A stretch of DNA of 64,000 bases. Origin: Pyrrhoderma lamaoense (lineage: Eukaryota; Basidiomycota; Agaricomycetes; Hymenochaetales; Hymenochaetaceae). The notes under the pieces are model-generated. The model ran no database searches. It saw nothing but the letters and a program-made list of their open reading frames with translations, and was not told where the DNA came from. Position numbers and translations under genes: made by a program. The stretch spans positions 3,286,001 through 3,350,000 of the forward strand of contig NBAZ01000001.1 of the NCBI GenBank assembly GCA_002794735.1, given 5' to 3'. Within the stretch, counting starts at the first letter, position 1. Each line of letters begins with the position of its first letter. Below, piece after piece: positions 49,023-61,834 of this stretch.

Positions 49023-49699
49023 ATAATGTACTGCTGAATGCTTGTATATGTGTAAAGCAGGGACGAGGACGTCGATGGTGCGTTGCTATTAATATGTGAA
49101 CATACTCTGAATCACGTTTTTGTATGGTGCTAGGATTAGATAATAAGTGCTACACACAGTTTGTCGGTTTTTCTAAAGTTGTTATCTTTGCTTAAAGTCC
49201 TAGGCCCTATTATTTTAAGAAATTATCTCAGGCTTGGCTTGAAGCCATGCGCTCGTAAGTACCTCTTAAATTTTCCTTGTTAGCCTTTTATCATAAGTTT
49301 GTTTGTTTTTAGAAAGAAGAGCCTCAGGATAGCCTATTTAGCTCCGTATACTGTTCGTGATGCCGTCTCATGTATGTAAGTGGCAATAAACGGCAGCGAA
49401 GTGAATTGAGAACATCAGTGGACGGCAATACATCTTATTACCTTACACCATGGTTCTCACACGTCTTGAGTAGTCCATTGGCCGCGAAGAACTGATGATA
49501 GGGACACTGAACAAGGCCTATGGGAAGTCACTGAGCGCATTGCCCTTTGTTGGACTATTTTTAGTCTTCCAGCTTCCTCTTTTCGTAATATACTCCCTAC
49601 CACGTTGAATATTATCTGAATGCTAATGGTAATCAGTCTCTTTTTACTTGATCCTCTCTAATTCCCCGATGGTGTTATCAGATAATGTGGGAGTGGCTT

Positions 49700-50166
49700 T
49701 CAGCCACTAGTCGGGATGAAAACGTCCGTTGGAGCGAGGATAGCTCTATCGACCCAAATGAACAAGTTTATTCGCACAAAACTTGAAGAGACCAAGTGGT
49801 TTGACAAGATGGAGCCCTTCCTCGTGTAAGACGAAGAGAAGGAACGTTTCTCTACGCGATCCACCTGACCAAATGTGTAAAGGTCGTTAATTAAATCGAA
49901 GGGAAGAGTTGATTGATGGCGAGGCGGCTGGCCGACGGCTTTATGAGGCTTGACGGCTCCATGTAAGGATTCGGATGAAAACACGATGTCTTGTCGGAAG
50001 CTGAAGCAGAGAAGAGTAAGGTACCTGCTCGCGATGTCTTGGCATAAATCTGGACTGGCGATGGGTCCGGTCGGTATCGAGTCCTATTGGATATGAGGAA
50101 GTTGACTATATTCTCAGCGTAGGTGGATTTAAGATCACTGACAGAGTGTCGCATATCCCGAGGCAT
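49700..50166 (-). CDS. Orphan two-exon protein, 132 residues
   Basis: Exons 50166-50025 and 49956-49700 join in phase across a 68-nt GT-AG intron. The protein starts MPRDMRHSVSDLKSTYAENI, continues VKPHKAVGQPPRHQSTLPFD and LINDLYTFGQVDRVEKRSF, and ends VFIPTSG. It has no signal peptide or membrane helix in the first half; the last 40 residues are mildly hydrophobic and may be an intron read through. I do not recognise it. It diverges from the cation transporter gene with 382 bp between the start codons. Confidence 0.5.
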
Positions 50167-50548
50167 GAGAAAGTTGAACCTGAGCGTGCGCTGGAGTGGA
50201 ATCCGAGGAGCTAACGGTCACATCCAAGGTATACAGGAAAAGAGCGATAAATCATCGAAAAAAATAACGATTTATGGCCCAAAAAAGAGCATCTACATGT
50301 AGTAATCTGCAATAACTGTAGCTAAAGAGATTGGCGTTTAATGTTTTCAAGATTTACTAGGGCGGTGCCAAGCTGTGCTCGGCTGTGATGCTTAGTAAGT
50401 AATGTCACAGCTTTTTGTCACGTATAAAAAATACGTATCCCTTGTTTCGGCGCCCCTCATCTTGACCCAACACAGTGGAACCTACAGCATACGGCGATCC
50501 CACGAGAATTGCCTGTGTACACTTGCTAACTGCTCTTCTCTACTGTCC
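50167..50548. promoter_or_regulatory. Shared divergent promoter region (orphan / cation transporter)
   Basis: 382 bp between the two divergent start codons. Both promoters are expected here. I see no distinct TATA box or known operator, so this rests on position only. Confidence 0.45.
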
Positions 50549-52539
50549 ATGGCAAACAAACAACCGGGACAGTCGACGCAGTCGTTACATCTCGACGTCG
50601 ACAAAGTATGTTATACCCCCTAATCGCCACCTCATCGTCCTTCGTATCTCCCCACTAATGCCAATCTTAATCTTCACAAAGCAATCTGACCTTACCGTCA
50701 TTCAATCAGTCCGAACCTCAGACGCCTCTTCGTTCCCACCAGAACCCTCATCTGTTGAACGCGGTAGATCCTGGGCTGCAAGAGACCCTCTTATGCTGTC
50801 AACTGGAATCAAAACAGAGGACGAATTGGCCGAGTTGCGCCGACGGAAACGAGGCCACCAACTTGAGAAATATCATAGGAAACAGAATGAGGTGTGTATT
50901 TGACTAGGCTATTGGTGGAATACCCTTCTACACTCTATGTACAGATTGACTGATGATTTGCGCTATTGATAGCTGATATCAAATCTGCTGAAGCCCATGG
51001 AAGAACACACAGAAGAGGCCAAAGAAGCAGAGGAAATTGCACGACTACCAGTGAGTATCTTACAACTATCTTTCTAGCTCAGTGATGCTCTTAACCACTC
51101 ATCATACGCCGTCGCTCAGGTCAAGATAGCTGTGTGGTCTAGTCTGATAGCAAACTTCTGCCTCTGTGTAATTCAGCGTATGTTTCCGTCTATCTTGTAA
51201 GCGAGTACTTAAGCTTAACTGGTAAACTTTCCCAAGTGTACGCGGCTATCTCGTCCGGCTCTTTGTCCCTCATTGCTACAGGTATCGACTCAGTGTTCGA
51301 CATCGGCTCGAACCTACTTCTTTTTTGGCTACATCGTAAAGCCCAGGCACTCGATGTGAACAAGTGGCCTGTAGGAGGATCCCGTTTGGAAACTATTGGA
51401 AACATTGTCTATGGTCTGTCACATCTTAGCTCCCAATCGTACTCTATATTGATGCTTGTTATTGCTAGGTTTCTTGTAAGTGCTTCATATTATTCTTCAG
51501 AGAGAGAGAAGAATCTTAGATTGATACATGATTATCAAGGATGGGATCAGTAAATCTAATTGTTATCGTGGAATCTGTTATGAAAGTTGCCCAACACTCG
51601 GGAGATGAACTCAACAAATTCCACCTTCCATCGCTGATAGCAGTTGCAGCTGCACTTGGTGATTATGAATCTGTAATTCTTACAATGAACTATTACTAAC
51701 GTCGTGCCCCCTATGGTACAGGTGTTAAATTCATACTTTTCCTCTACTGCTTTGGTCTTCGTAAGAGCTCGAGCCAAGTGCTTGTTTTATGGGAAGACCA
51801 CCGTAATGACCTATTCATTAATGGATTTGGTTAGTTTTTCCATCAATTAGTGGCGCTCAAGTTTGTATTCTCATATTTTGTCATCAGGTCTACTAATGTC
51901 AGCCGGTGGGAGCAAATGGAAATGGTGTAATTTGATTCCCCTTTTCTATGTCTTCATATTGATAACAATGTTCTGTAATATAGGGCTGGATCCGACCGGA
52001 GCTATCATCGTTAGTCATTCATTCTAAGTCTTGGTAATTTCTCTCGCAAAAGTCTAAAATCTCGAACAGATTGCAATGGGAGTAATCGGTTCGTGGGGAC
52101 ACACTGTTTACAGACAGTTTGAGTTACTCGCAGGAAAGAGTGCACCTCACGATTTCCTCAGGTTACTCACGTACAAAGCCATGACATTTAGTGACACGAT
52201 TGAACAAGTTGATACGATAAGGGCGTATCATGTAAGTAGTAACTTCGAATTCTGTTCTTCTCAGTATATTCATAACTTACTTTTCTGCAATAGAGTGGTC
52301 CTGAATACTTCGTCGAAATCGATGTTGTAATGGCGGCAGATACGCCATTATGGAAGGCTCACGACTTGAGTCAGCAATTGCAAGATAAAATCGAGGTCCT
52401 TCCGAACGTTGGGAGAGCCTTTGTGCATGTAGATCACGAGACTACGCACACACCTGTATGTGTTCCTCGATTTGATTTGAATTTATGTTGATAACTTGTT
52501 CATTCTTTTGTACTAAAGGAACATCGCAAGCATGTATAG
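50549..52539 (+). CDS. Cation diffusion facilitator, manganese-type (Mn-CDF)
   Basis: A metal/proton antiporter of the cation diffusion facilitator family that moves divalent metal out of the cytosol. Thirteen exons are in phase and give 407 residues: 50549-50605, 50682-50891, 50973-51050, 51120-51177, 51237-51413, 51469-51475, 51540-51658, 51722-51829, 51888-51926, 51984-52009, 52070-52231, 52294-52455 and 52519-52539. The metal sites are Asp152 and Asp156 in GIDSVFD (helix 2) and Asp261 and Asp265 in EDHRNDL (helix 5). Two DxxxD motifs, rather than HxxxD, mark the manganese subgroup. The N-terminal cytosolic part has an acidic EEHTEEAKEAEE stretch, and the C-terminal domain (SGPEYFVEIDVVMAADTPLW, VHVDHETTH) is complete. 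The sixth exon is only 7 nt but is needed to keep the frame and the helix GFLMGSVNL. Confidence 0.95.
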
Positions 52540-53668
52540 CATTGGGCTTCTAAAAGACGATCTAACGAATGAAAGCGTTCTCATATGACAAGGAGCATAA
52601 ATATATGCAACTGTAGCTTTTACGATGATATTTACACTTCATTTTCATTGGTCATCATTGGTCATCTAATTTGCGTCTCATTTCCATCAAGTTCCTTTAC
52701 TGATCTGATAGATCTCTTAATCCACCTATTTTTACTTCTGCTTGTTAATTCTTTCTCGCTTTCCATCTTAATCCTCGCTTACCAACTCATGAACTCGGCA
52801 CTTTATTTTTCTGGTTTTATTTGGCGATCTAAAATATCATGATAACTAACGACTAGTACGGCAATATTCGACTGTATTGTATCTATATTGCTTTCTGTCA
52901 GAAACAAAGAGAGATCCACATTTAATCTGCCTTTGTTTTCCGAATACTTTTATTTATCTATATTGTAGTGAGTGATAAGAAAATAAATGAAAAATATGAC
53001 TCGTGGTGTTCATATGATATGATATCACATAAATGTGTTTCCATGATTATATGTTTGTATTGACCTAGTCAGGTTATGTCGTCATTTTCGCTTATGTAAT
53101 TATCGCACCGTTCCTTTACTGATTAGATATTTATCATTTTCTGTAGTAAGAGAAACTCTCATTTCCTTGCATATCAATTAAGCTACATGACTCGTCTGTG
53201 AGTATTCTCATGTAGGAAGTATATCGAGAATCTCAAGGTCATCTATAAATCTGAGGGGATAACAGTACTCTTACTCTTTTCTTTTCTTTGTTCCACCGAA
53301 TAGTCATATTCAAGTCACGCACGAACATGCGAAACCAGACTGGCTTAGCCCTGAACCGGAGCATAGTGGACATATCAAGAATCCACTGAAAGATAAGCCT
53401 TTGTTAGTGCTTTCAGATATAAGCTCGTGTCCATGGGCTGCGGAAACATCCTCATCTTAACTTAATCCCCTTCCATCCTACTCGATACCAGACCATAATC
53501 TCAAAGGGTACGGGGTCCACTGCTATCTACTATACACTACATCTCGAGGGCGGGTTCTTCGAGAAAGCTACAGTGGCACGGACTCACAGCTGGATTGTAC
53601 ATACTACATATACTTGATTAAATCAGTTAGTCCTGGTGACTACGAACTACGGAATACAGACTAGCACA
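52540..53668. other. Intergenic, partly AT-rich
   Basis: No gene supported. One open segment at about 53316-53460 on the plus strand reads coherently (VTHEHAKPDWLSPEPEHSGH) but has no start codon and no identified partner exon. Confidence 0.45.
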
Positions 53669-56284
53669 ATGGATCTGAGCCTGACTGAAAAGATTGATAA
53701 TGCAATAGCCAAGGGCCATGCTGCTACCTCTACTCCTCCTAACCCGTACTTTCTTTAATACAAACCTCACTCGGACAACTCCAGCATTGTCTATCCCAAT
53801 TTAAGCGGCGATGTTGACAAGGCCAACTCAGTCAATACCGCCAACTCTTTGACTTCTTCCGCCAGTGAGTCATACTTGTCGATGAATATATGTTAAACAG
53901 AATGTATTGTCTCAATATGAACCCAGATTCAGCTCGGCATGAAGCTGGATATAGGGCACAGGGGTCCAGCCGTCTGCATCCCGTTAGGGCTGAAGATAGC
54001 TCTGGGGCGAGGACCCGAGATCCCAGAAAAGTGCTTCCTATGCAGAGGGCTGCTGCTGCGCCCAAGCTTGATGACCCAGCAGGACAAAGAGGTAAAACTC
54101 CGAACACCCCTCATACAAATCCTCAAATGAATTCACAAATTGCTCAAGGGTACTCAAATAATGTCACTAGCACTCCCTCTGGAAATGTAATCAGGTCCCC
54201 TATTCCGTTTATTGGAAAGGCGCCTGGGAATAGTCCTGACTTACCAGTAGCGAGGAAAATGCAGTCCTACGAATCCTTACGAGATCATCCCTCCACCTTG
54301 CGAATCAAGAAGGTTCAAGGGGCGCCTGCTTTGGGAGCTACTGGAACTGATAGCTCAAATCGCGATCCCCCGACTGAGAATTCAGATCCGAGACTGAATG
54401 CTTCAGGAAGTAAACAGGAGTCAGTGAGCAACCCATTTGCAGGATTCAGCAAAGCACCTCCCACCGGCCCGAGGGGACTTGGATTGTTGATGGACCACAA
54501 GAAGGCCGGTCAAATGCACGCACGAAGGGTCTCTTTAGAGAAGAAGACTTGTTCGTCTCCTAGACTGGTCGGACCAGATAGGAATCTTAATCAAGTGAGT
54601 GTATTCATAAATCCAAAGACGCGACCGTGACTCATAAAAAGAGTAAGGAAAAAAATGCAGCTTCTTCTGGGGCGCCGCAACAGAATTCTTCCTCCAAGAT
54701 CAACCAGAAGCTTGATACCAACGAAGTAGCCAGGAGTCCGAAGGTTCCATCCAATTCTAATTCCGTGATATCTCGTATCATTACTATAAGCGGAAACCCT
54801 TCGACCAAGAATTGCGACAAGGCAAAATCGTCGCCGAACCCAAATACCAGAAGGGACGCAACGGTGCCTAATATAATGTGCACTCTACTTCGTCATCTTC
54901 TGGTTCAAATAGGAATCAAGTATCCAGCGAGATTCAGGGAAAAGCCCTTCAGTCCCAGAAAACTCTCGCATCAAGTGTGAAGGCCAAGGAGAACAATCAG
55001 GTCCATGCATCAACGGACCCAAATTGTCACCGAGAAAAATCGATATCGAAAACCCCTATGAAATTGAATGATGAACGAGGTGCGGCCGAAGAGAAGCAGA
55101 AGTCGGTAGTGGAAGATAGATCCTTAACTGAACGGGAGTCAATACCGTTATTCCTTTCCTCAATTTCTGGGGAGGATATGTCAGCTATTTCCGTTAATGA
55201 TCCTTCCAACTCATCTCACAATTATATCAATGTTCAAAGGCCGTCTTCTTCTGAATGGGTAGCTAACGATCTTCTACGCGACTCAGTTGTGTCTCGCGAT
55301 GGTCTTGGAAAAGACGCCTCCAAACCGAATAATAATAGAGTGCTACCAGATGGTGTGGATGAGCTCCGTATAGATATTGAAAATAACCCGGAAGCCACGC
55401 AATACTCCCCACGCTCCCGTTCGGACAACCAGCGTAAGCGGAAGAGAGATACTTTCGAAGAGGATCTTGGTAATAGTCAGAGCCCAGTAAAACGACGTAA
55501 GATGATTTTCTTTGATTTATGCATCAGTAAAAGTAACTCTTGTGATACTGAAGTGACCCAAGGTGAAATGGCCATCGACTCAGAAGCTACCAAATGTTCG
55601 TTCACTGTCCAAAGGGCGGCCCTTACATCGCAGAGAAAAGAAGGCCCTTCATCCGGATGTCTGCTTTCAAATGGGACTCTTAACATAGTATTGTCGACAT
55701 CTTCTAGAGTTTGGTTGGAGAATAAGAAGGCGGTCCTAAACGGGATTTGGGCTGATCTAACGAAGGTTACACTCGAAAAAGACGAAGCGTTGAACGAATG
55801 TTTGTCGCTTAAATCCATTGTAGAGGAGCAAAAGTCTACTTTGGATCAAGTGAAAATAGAGCTATCCCGAGCAGAGGATAAGGTTAGAGAGCTCAATGCG
55901 CCAGAGTCTCGTTCATATGTTAAGGATCTAGAGAAAGAGCGGGACGAAGCCCTTGCGAGTCTTCAGAAGGTGCGAGCGGATGCGGAACTAGCAAAACAGC
56001 AGCAAGAGAAAATATTAGCCGACTTGTCTGAGTTAAATAAGACACTCAAGGAGGAGAGAAAGATCGCCGAGGTCGCCAGTGAACACTATTCCGCGATTAT
56101 CAAAGAGAAACAGATAGCTATTGATGAGAAGGAAGAGAAAATACGAGAGCTGAAGACCTGGGGTGACTCGCTTGAAAAGGAGCTGGACAAAACGCATGCT
56201 GTATTGGAAGATGAACGAAAGAATAACTTGTCGACTGACGAGATTATTCAGACGATAAAAACGATTGTAAACCGGCCCACCTAA
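53669..56284 (+). CDS. Ser/Asn-rich coiled-coil protein, function unknown
   Basis: Exons 53669-53745, 53785-53864, 53927-54594 and 54648 onward join in phase over introns of 39, 62 and 53 nt. The start is MDLSLTEKIDNAIAKG. A frame change between 54855 and 54935 is not resolved: either an intron from GTGCCT (54862) or a missing base. The remaining frame then runs to the stop at 56284. The first 500 or so residues are disordered and rich in Ser, Asn, Pro and Lys, with a basic nuclear-localisation-like cluster (NQRKRKRD, KRRK). The last 180 residues form a long coiled coil rich in Glu and Lys (LSLKSIVEEQKSTLDQVKIE, LEKERDEALASLQK, KEERKIAEVASEHY). This suggests a nuclear scaffold or DNA-associated protein, but I cannot name it. 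Its 3' end converges with FIP1. Confidence 0.7.
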
Positions 56285-56863
56285 TATGGCTGCATCCTTC
56301 AGTGTCTAGCAATTGTCTAGCGGGACTTTTTGACTATAAGATTGGTCACAGATTCGTCTGATGGTGTACTTTGGTATACGCTGATATGTACTACTACATA
56401 TATTATCCTCCTCACTCTCCCATTTTTACTTTCATTACGACACAAGCACATACACAGCACAACGTGATTTTCTTGTATTACTGTACTGTACACGCTCAAT
56501 TATTCATACCCTTTCCAACTCCTTTTTCTGAATTTCTATCTCAGCCTTTCTTTAATCAACAGATACCTTTGCTTCTATCTCTTCCTATATGTTGTTGTAC
56601 TATGCTACTGTATCTTGTGCATGTATGTCATGTACTCTGTTGAGGTTGTTTTTTTTATACATATATCATGTTTGTGACGAGTCTAGAAAGGGATGAGAGA
56701 CTAAGGTATTTGAACAGACAAGAAAGACTACTGATGCAGAGTAACTATACGACAAACAACTAATAAATGTAAGAACTGTGAACATGGAAAAGGAGAAGTA
56801 AGAAACTATCTGTGTGGGATAACCCATCTGAAGGGAGAGACAGATTAAGACAATCATGATTTT
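56285..56863. other. Convergent 3' spacer
   Basis: About 580 bp between the 3' ends of the coiled-coil gene and FIP1, AT-rich and holding both transcription ends. No gene seen. Confidence 0.5.
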
Positions 56864-59226
56864 TTATCTTCGTTTTGAGCTCCGGCTCATGCGATCCTCT
56901 TCATTATTTGGAGGGGACCTTCGTTTTCTGCTATGAGATAGTTGTGAGTGTGTGATACATCAAAACAGGTTGACACAAGAGGAAGAAAAGAAACAAACCT
57001 GATAGCTTTCTCCTCAATCTCCCTCTCTCGTTCTCGTTCCCTTTCTCTCTCCTTCATATCCCTATCACTAACAGGTACTGAGCTTTCTTTACTTCCACCA
57101 CCACCGCCTCCTCCCCCATAATCCAACCCTTCAACAGCAGGTGCATAACCGTCTCTATCTCTGTACTTTCCTTGGTTTCTTGGGCCGGTAGGGACGTTTG
57201 GTGGTAAAGGTGACGGAGGACGAACAGGGAGTGAACCAGTTGATTCGGTTTGTCCTCCACTTCCACGTCCTCGCCCTCGGGGTGGGAAAGTAGCAATTCC
57301 TCGTGCACCTCTAGGAGCAGCTGGCATACCGCCACGACCGCCGCTACGGAATTGAGCAGGTGAAGGGCCGCCTCGAGATGGAACGGAAACGGGGATGTTA
57401 CCGCTTGTGCTCCCGCTACTTCCTCCAACACCACTACCGCCCACACCCCCAGGTTGGTCCATGTTTGGATGTATTTGTTGACCCGGAAGACCTCCGACCT
57501 CTTGCATCTTCTATACATGAGCATTTCCGGAGAGAAAAAGAGGGGAATTAGTGATGATGAGATAAGCAGGGAGAAAAAAATGAGATTGAGGCTACATACC
57601 TGCATTGTAGCAAAGTCAGGACCCATGTTCATACCCATATTCATCATACCTGGTGCTCCAGGCATACCATCTGGAAGAGCCATTTGGCCGGCTTGCTCGG
57701 GAGTACCACTTGTACCAGGACCACCAGGACCTTGTCCAAGAACCTGTACTGGCCCTCCATCTTGCATCATAGGACCCGCAGGTCCTTGCATGCCAACTCC
57801 CATTTCACCATTCATTCCCATACCCATTGGTCCATTCATCATCTGTCCCATAGGACCCATCGCACCCATCTCTGCAGCCATCATAGGGTTGATACCACCC
57901 ATTGCCATATTCACTGGAGGCATCATACCAGGACCAACGCCAACGCCAACACCTGGGGGCCACTAGGCCCTCCGCCTTGAGTCATCATCATCGCATGGGT
58001 ACCTGTCAAGACCATCGTACGCGCCTCCGGGGAAGAGCTAGTAGCTGCTCTTCTGGGATACCAGCAAAGTTGAGAACATTAGCCTTTAAGACAGTGGCCA
58101 TTTCCCCGAGCGCCCGGCGACGGAAGCAGTACGCTTCCCAGGAAAGCTCGTCGAATCCGTAGTTAAACCAGTCACTAATGTCTGAGCCTGGGCGGCGCCA
58201 TGGCTTTTCAGAGAGATTAGTCATGTCTACTTCAAATATTGAGCGCCCTTCGTATACTCCAGGAGTATTTGGATCGATAGATGGATGAGAAGGAGGTGCT
58301 CGAACGGGTGGGAGGGTTGAAGGGTCAGGCGCATCATCAACCAACGCTTGTTGAGGACTATCCTCTACTTGTGCGGAGGTACTTGTATTGATGGCAGGGG
58401 TTGAGGATGATATTGGAGGGGCTTCTGTTTGTCCAAAGTGGGTTGGGCGCTTTGAAGAATCAGCTTGAGCACTTCGTTCTCGTGGTGTATATTCCGTCAA
58501 TAAATTAGAGCCTAGTTGTCCAAGGCGTTATATATATTTTATATTGAAGTATTTTGAAATACATACTTGAGGACGGGGCGACCTGTGGGGCCGCGCTTGA
58601 TGTACGAGGCTGGTTGGGCCGGTGTCCTCCTCGTTGACTACTGTTTAGTGATTTAAGCATTCTGAACTTTACCCAAAGTGTCTAGGCTCAGAGACTCACC
58701 GAAGATCCAGAGTGCGTGAAGGAGCTTCCAAGATAAATTCAATATCCTAAGTTTGTTGTATGAGTTCTTATTCTCACTCTTCAATTGGAAAACTCAATAT
58801 ACGCACATCCTCACTTTCCTCATCCTCCTCTCCTTCCTCTCCTTCCTCTTCATCGACGTCTTCTGTTTCTGCGTCACCATTCTCGTCAGGTTCGACTGAG
58901 CTTGCGTTGATTTCACGATCAGTTTCTATGGGTTCTACGATATTTGTAGCCGCAGCCTCTGCTTCAAGATGCGCAACGATTCCATTGCCCTGTTTGTCTG
59001 CACTTTCCGCAGGAACCCTGTGAATATAGATGCTAAGCCCATAATTTAAGTACTACTATACGAGAGTACCCACGAGATAACTTCAACTATATGACACTCA
59101 AATGAGAAGATGATTTATTGTAAAATAGTTCCTTAACGCTCTCACCAGGAGTTGTGGTTTTATTTGCTATAGTAGGAGCAACCTGTGGTGAAGTGTCACC
59201 GTACAAGAAGGAGTCCTCATCGTCAT
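56864..59226 (-). CDS. FIP1: Pre-mRNA 3'-end processing factor FIP1
   Basis: FIP1 bridges poly(A) polymerase to the cleavage and polyadenylation complex. The central Fip1 motif is unmistakable (KPWRRPGSDISDWFNYGFDE, followed by LSWEAYCFRRRALGEM). Before it lie DDDEDSFLYGDTSPQV, a long acidic stretch (DEEEGEEGEEDEESEDV) and DIEFILEAPSRTLDLR. After it come a Met/Gly/Pro-rich region (MGPMGQMMNGPMGMGMNGEM), an Arg-Gly-rich segment, a Gly run, an Arg-Glu repeat and a basic tail (SRKRRSPPNNEEDRMSRSSK). Three-prime exons are 57510-56999 and 56930-56864. The first coding exon, upstream of 59226, was not found. Between 58060 and 57950 the frame changes. Adding one C to the runs at 58029-58032 and 57955-57959 gives a continuous LPPEARTMVLTG-type sequence; a single 109-nt intron from GTATCC to CCCCCAG would also keep phase. 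Confidence 0.93.
57002..57130 (-). repeat. Arg-Glu and Gly-run coding repeats in FIP1
   Basis: The minus strand encodes an alternating Arg-Glu stretch (57010-57055) and an eight-Gly run (57090-57117). The Arg-Glu/Asp type of repeat is typical of FIP1 C-termini and of splicing-linked proteins, where it mediates RNA or protein contacts. At the DNA level these are simple-sequence repeats prone to length change. Confidence 0.7.
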
Positions 59227-61834
59227 CCCTGTTTGGAAACACATATGTTATAAATCATATTGTATTATGCGCTACGGGTGGTTATAGGTTCGTACATTGG
59301 TTTTTAATAGTCTTGTGTTTTACAGACCAATGCGACAACTTCGTCGCGACTTGGCTTCAAAGTTGAAAGTAACCGTGACACACAAGTTTCTCTTGTTTGT
59401 ATTCGTGTGAATATCTATCTAAAACAGGCATCACACATTTTTGGGCCTATAAAAATTTAGTACCCCGCCATCAATTTTCCTCCTTGAACAATAAGAGGAC
59501 ATAAAAGTTCGGGCTCGGTATAAGCTTTTCCGTCTCCTTGTCCGCGTTCCCGTCCTCGAGAATGATGGACTACGCACTATAACGCAGCGTATGAGTACTG
59601 CATAATGCATATAAGCTAGTCTGCTTGACTTTCTCTGTCGGGAGGTTGGAGGCACCACTGCGTTTTCTTTGAGGACACAGCTGTCGTGCTCATGATTGCC
59701 TCCTCGGAGGAAGGAGGACTTGTGAAGCATTATGTAGGGCTCTACATCCTTTCTTTCATCAGTACACCTTCACGTATGGTCGATGTCTAAACCTTCAGAT
59801 AAAATTTCTTTTGTACGACTCAATTGCTCAAATAAAAACTTTGTATAGCATCTCTTCTATCATCTAGTTACCGGATCTCTGGATGAAAGTTTTGTGAACC
59901 TTACACAATCTGCAACTCAAGTCAGACTGTTAACGTAGTCTTCGTTTTGGATTTTACACGGCTTTATTGTTTTCAATGAGTAGTTACCTGCGTTGTGGAC
60001 GTCTAGGTTCTATGTTAATGGACATACAGAAACACCTATAATCCTTGCCGGAGATTTTCCTTTTGGCTTTTCGACTTCTTTCTATTTTCTTCTCATCACC
60101 TGATGCTATTCTCCTGTACCCAGCTCCGTTGTTCAAAGAATGATGCTTGACATAAAATGAAGGTTAACATGCTAAGATCCCTGACAAATACAAAGACTGA
60201 GAAGCTGTCACAACGTATATCACCCCCAGGTATCGACTGATGATGCCTAATTTCTTCCTTGTTTCCTGTTGCATAATATCTCCCCTTAACTAACGGCCAA
60301 TCGGAATTCTGAGATGTCCCGTACCAAACACTTTGCGATGTATCTGACTGTCAGGATATATACAAAAAGTTGTTGATGCTCTTCCCTTCGTTCATTGTTT
60401 AATACATAAAGAATTTTTTGCAGATGTGTACTTCTTCTTACAATACAATAACAATATCAACACGAAAAAATCTGCACTAAAGCCATCTATAATAGTCATT
60501 ACAAATACAGAGGATATGTATCTTATACGAACAAACTTCTGTCGGATGGAAAATTAACTTTAGAGAATTAATAATTCCTCTTATCCGATGAAACAAGTCA
60601 AGCCTTTTATTAGGCGTTAAGCATTACATTTCCTCGATACGCGAATCATTGATAATAGTGCATCTTCTACGAGTGGAGCCCTTTAAAATAGCGAACATAC
60701 CATCGAATTCTCGTTATATTATTATACATAAAGTTGTGGCGTACGCTTGGAGGTCATTCGCCTCTGGAAGATATATGCTCATTGTAGATCAAGGACTTCA
60801 GCGTTACGGAATGGATACTCATTGTAAAATGCTTTCTATTTTTATTGATGTATGCTGTTCCGAAAGCTGCCATTGATGATCTCAAGAGTTGTTACATTGT
60901 AGTCTTGCTTGTATTAATACCATATTGAAGGACTTTTAGGTCTGGAAAATATGAGATTTATTGTAGTAGATTCGGTTATAGAGTTCTACATATCCATGCA
61001 TGTTAGAATTGATAGAGAAAAGTAACTGGCAATTTATAGTTTTAGGGGAATCTTGATCACTAATATCAAATTGAGAACATCAAGCAGATGTGGGGAAATT
61101 TCCCATCGATCTATTACTACATATTAGTTGTCAAAGTTACCATCCTCGGAAATACCTCTGATACAATTTTCCTTATTGGTTGGTACCTTGATAATTCCAT
61201 AAGCGAGTGAGTAATCGGAGACAGGTCAAATCGGTCTATTACAGAAGAGACGGCTGGCACGTTCACTGGACGACGTGTACAACAAAAAGGTGCTAGAAGT
61301 TGTAAACGTACCTTGACAGCTTGCAGCAAGCTAATCTATACAGCCTTACAGCTTAACTCAATGACTGCTTCACGGCCGCTGTGAACCGATTTTAATCTAC
61401 CTCGGTAAGTAAATCGAAGTTGTATGTTTGATGGAGATCACTGCGGAATTTGGCGAGCGGAAATTTATACGAGAACTGTGACATGAATTGAGAAAAAAGT
61501 ATTGACCGCAAAGCACTGAAACAAGTAGATACAAATGCCACAGGAGAGACTATCTGTAGACTCACACACGCACACACTCGTACATGATGAACCTGAGTCT
61601 AAGGCCAAATTTCTGAAAGATATAAGTGATTGATAGAAACTGAAAATAGACCCACTATAAGCGAATTCCCACGGAGGAACCGTGGCACTGGCACGGTGTA
61701 GTGATAGAACCTGGAATTAAGACCGCGCCAGGCTAGGAGCAGACCAGTTCTCCTCCCAAACCATCCATCAGCCCAACCACATCTTTCCTCTTCTCTTTCT
61801 TCATTTTCTCTCCTTCTTTTGCTTTCATATTTTC
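59227..61834. other. Intergenic region between FIP1 and the TBC gene
   Basis: It must hold the unfound first FIP1 exon and promoter, and on the right the TBC gene promoter; pyrimidine-rich sequence at 61785-61830 just before the start codon is usual for fungal promoters or 5' UTRs. A minus-strand frame of 99 codons at 59431-59730 has no recognisable features. I see no other gene. Confidence 0.5.

Noticed and set aside
53746..53784. In-frame stop codon taken as evidence for a pseudogene
   Set aside because: A 39-nt GT-AG intron with matching phase removes it, and the next two introns of the gene also keep phase.
59431..59730. Minus-strand frame of 99 codons rich in Arg and Ser
   Set aside because: No recognisable feature, no splice partner; cannot be linked to FIP1 by phase.
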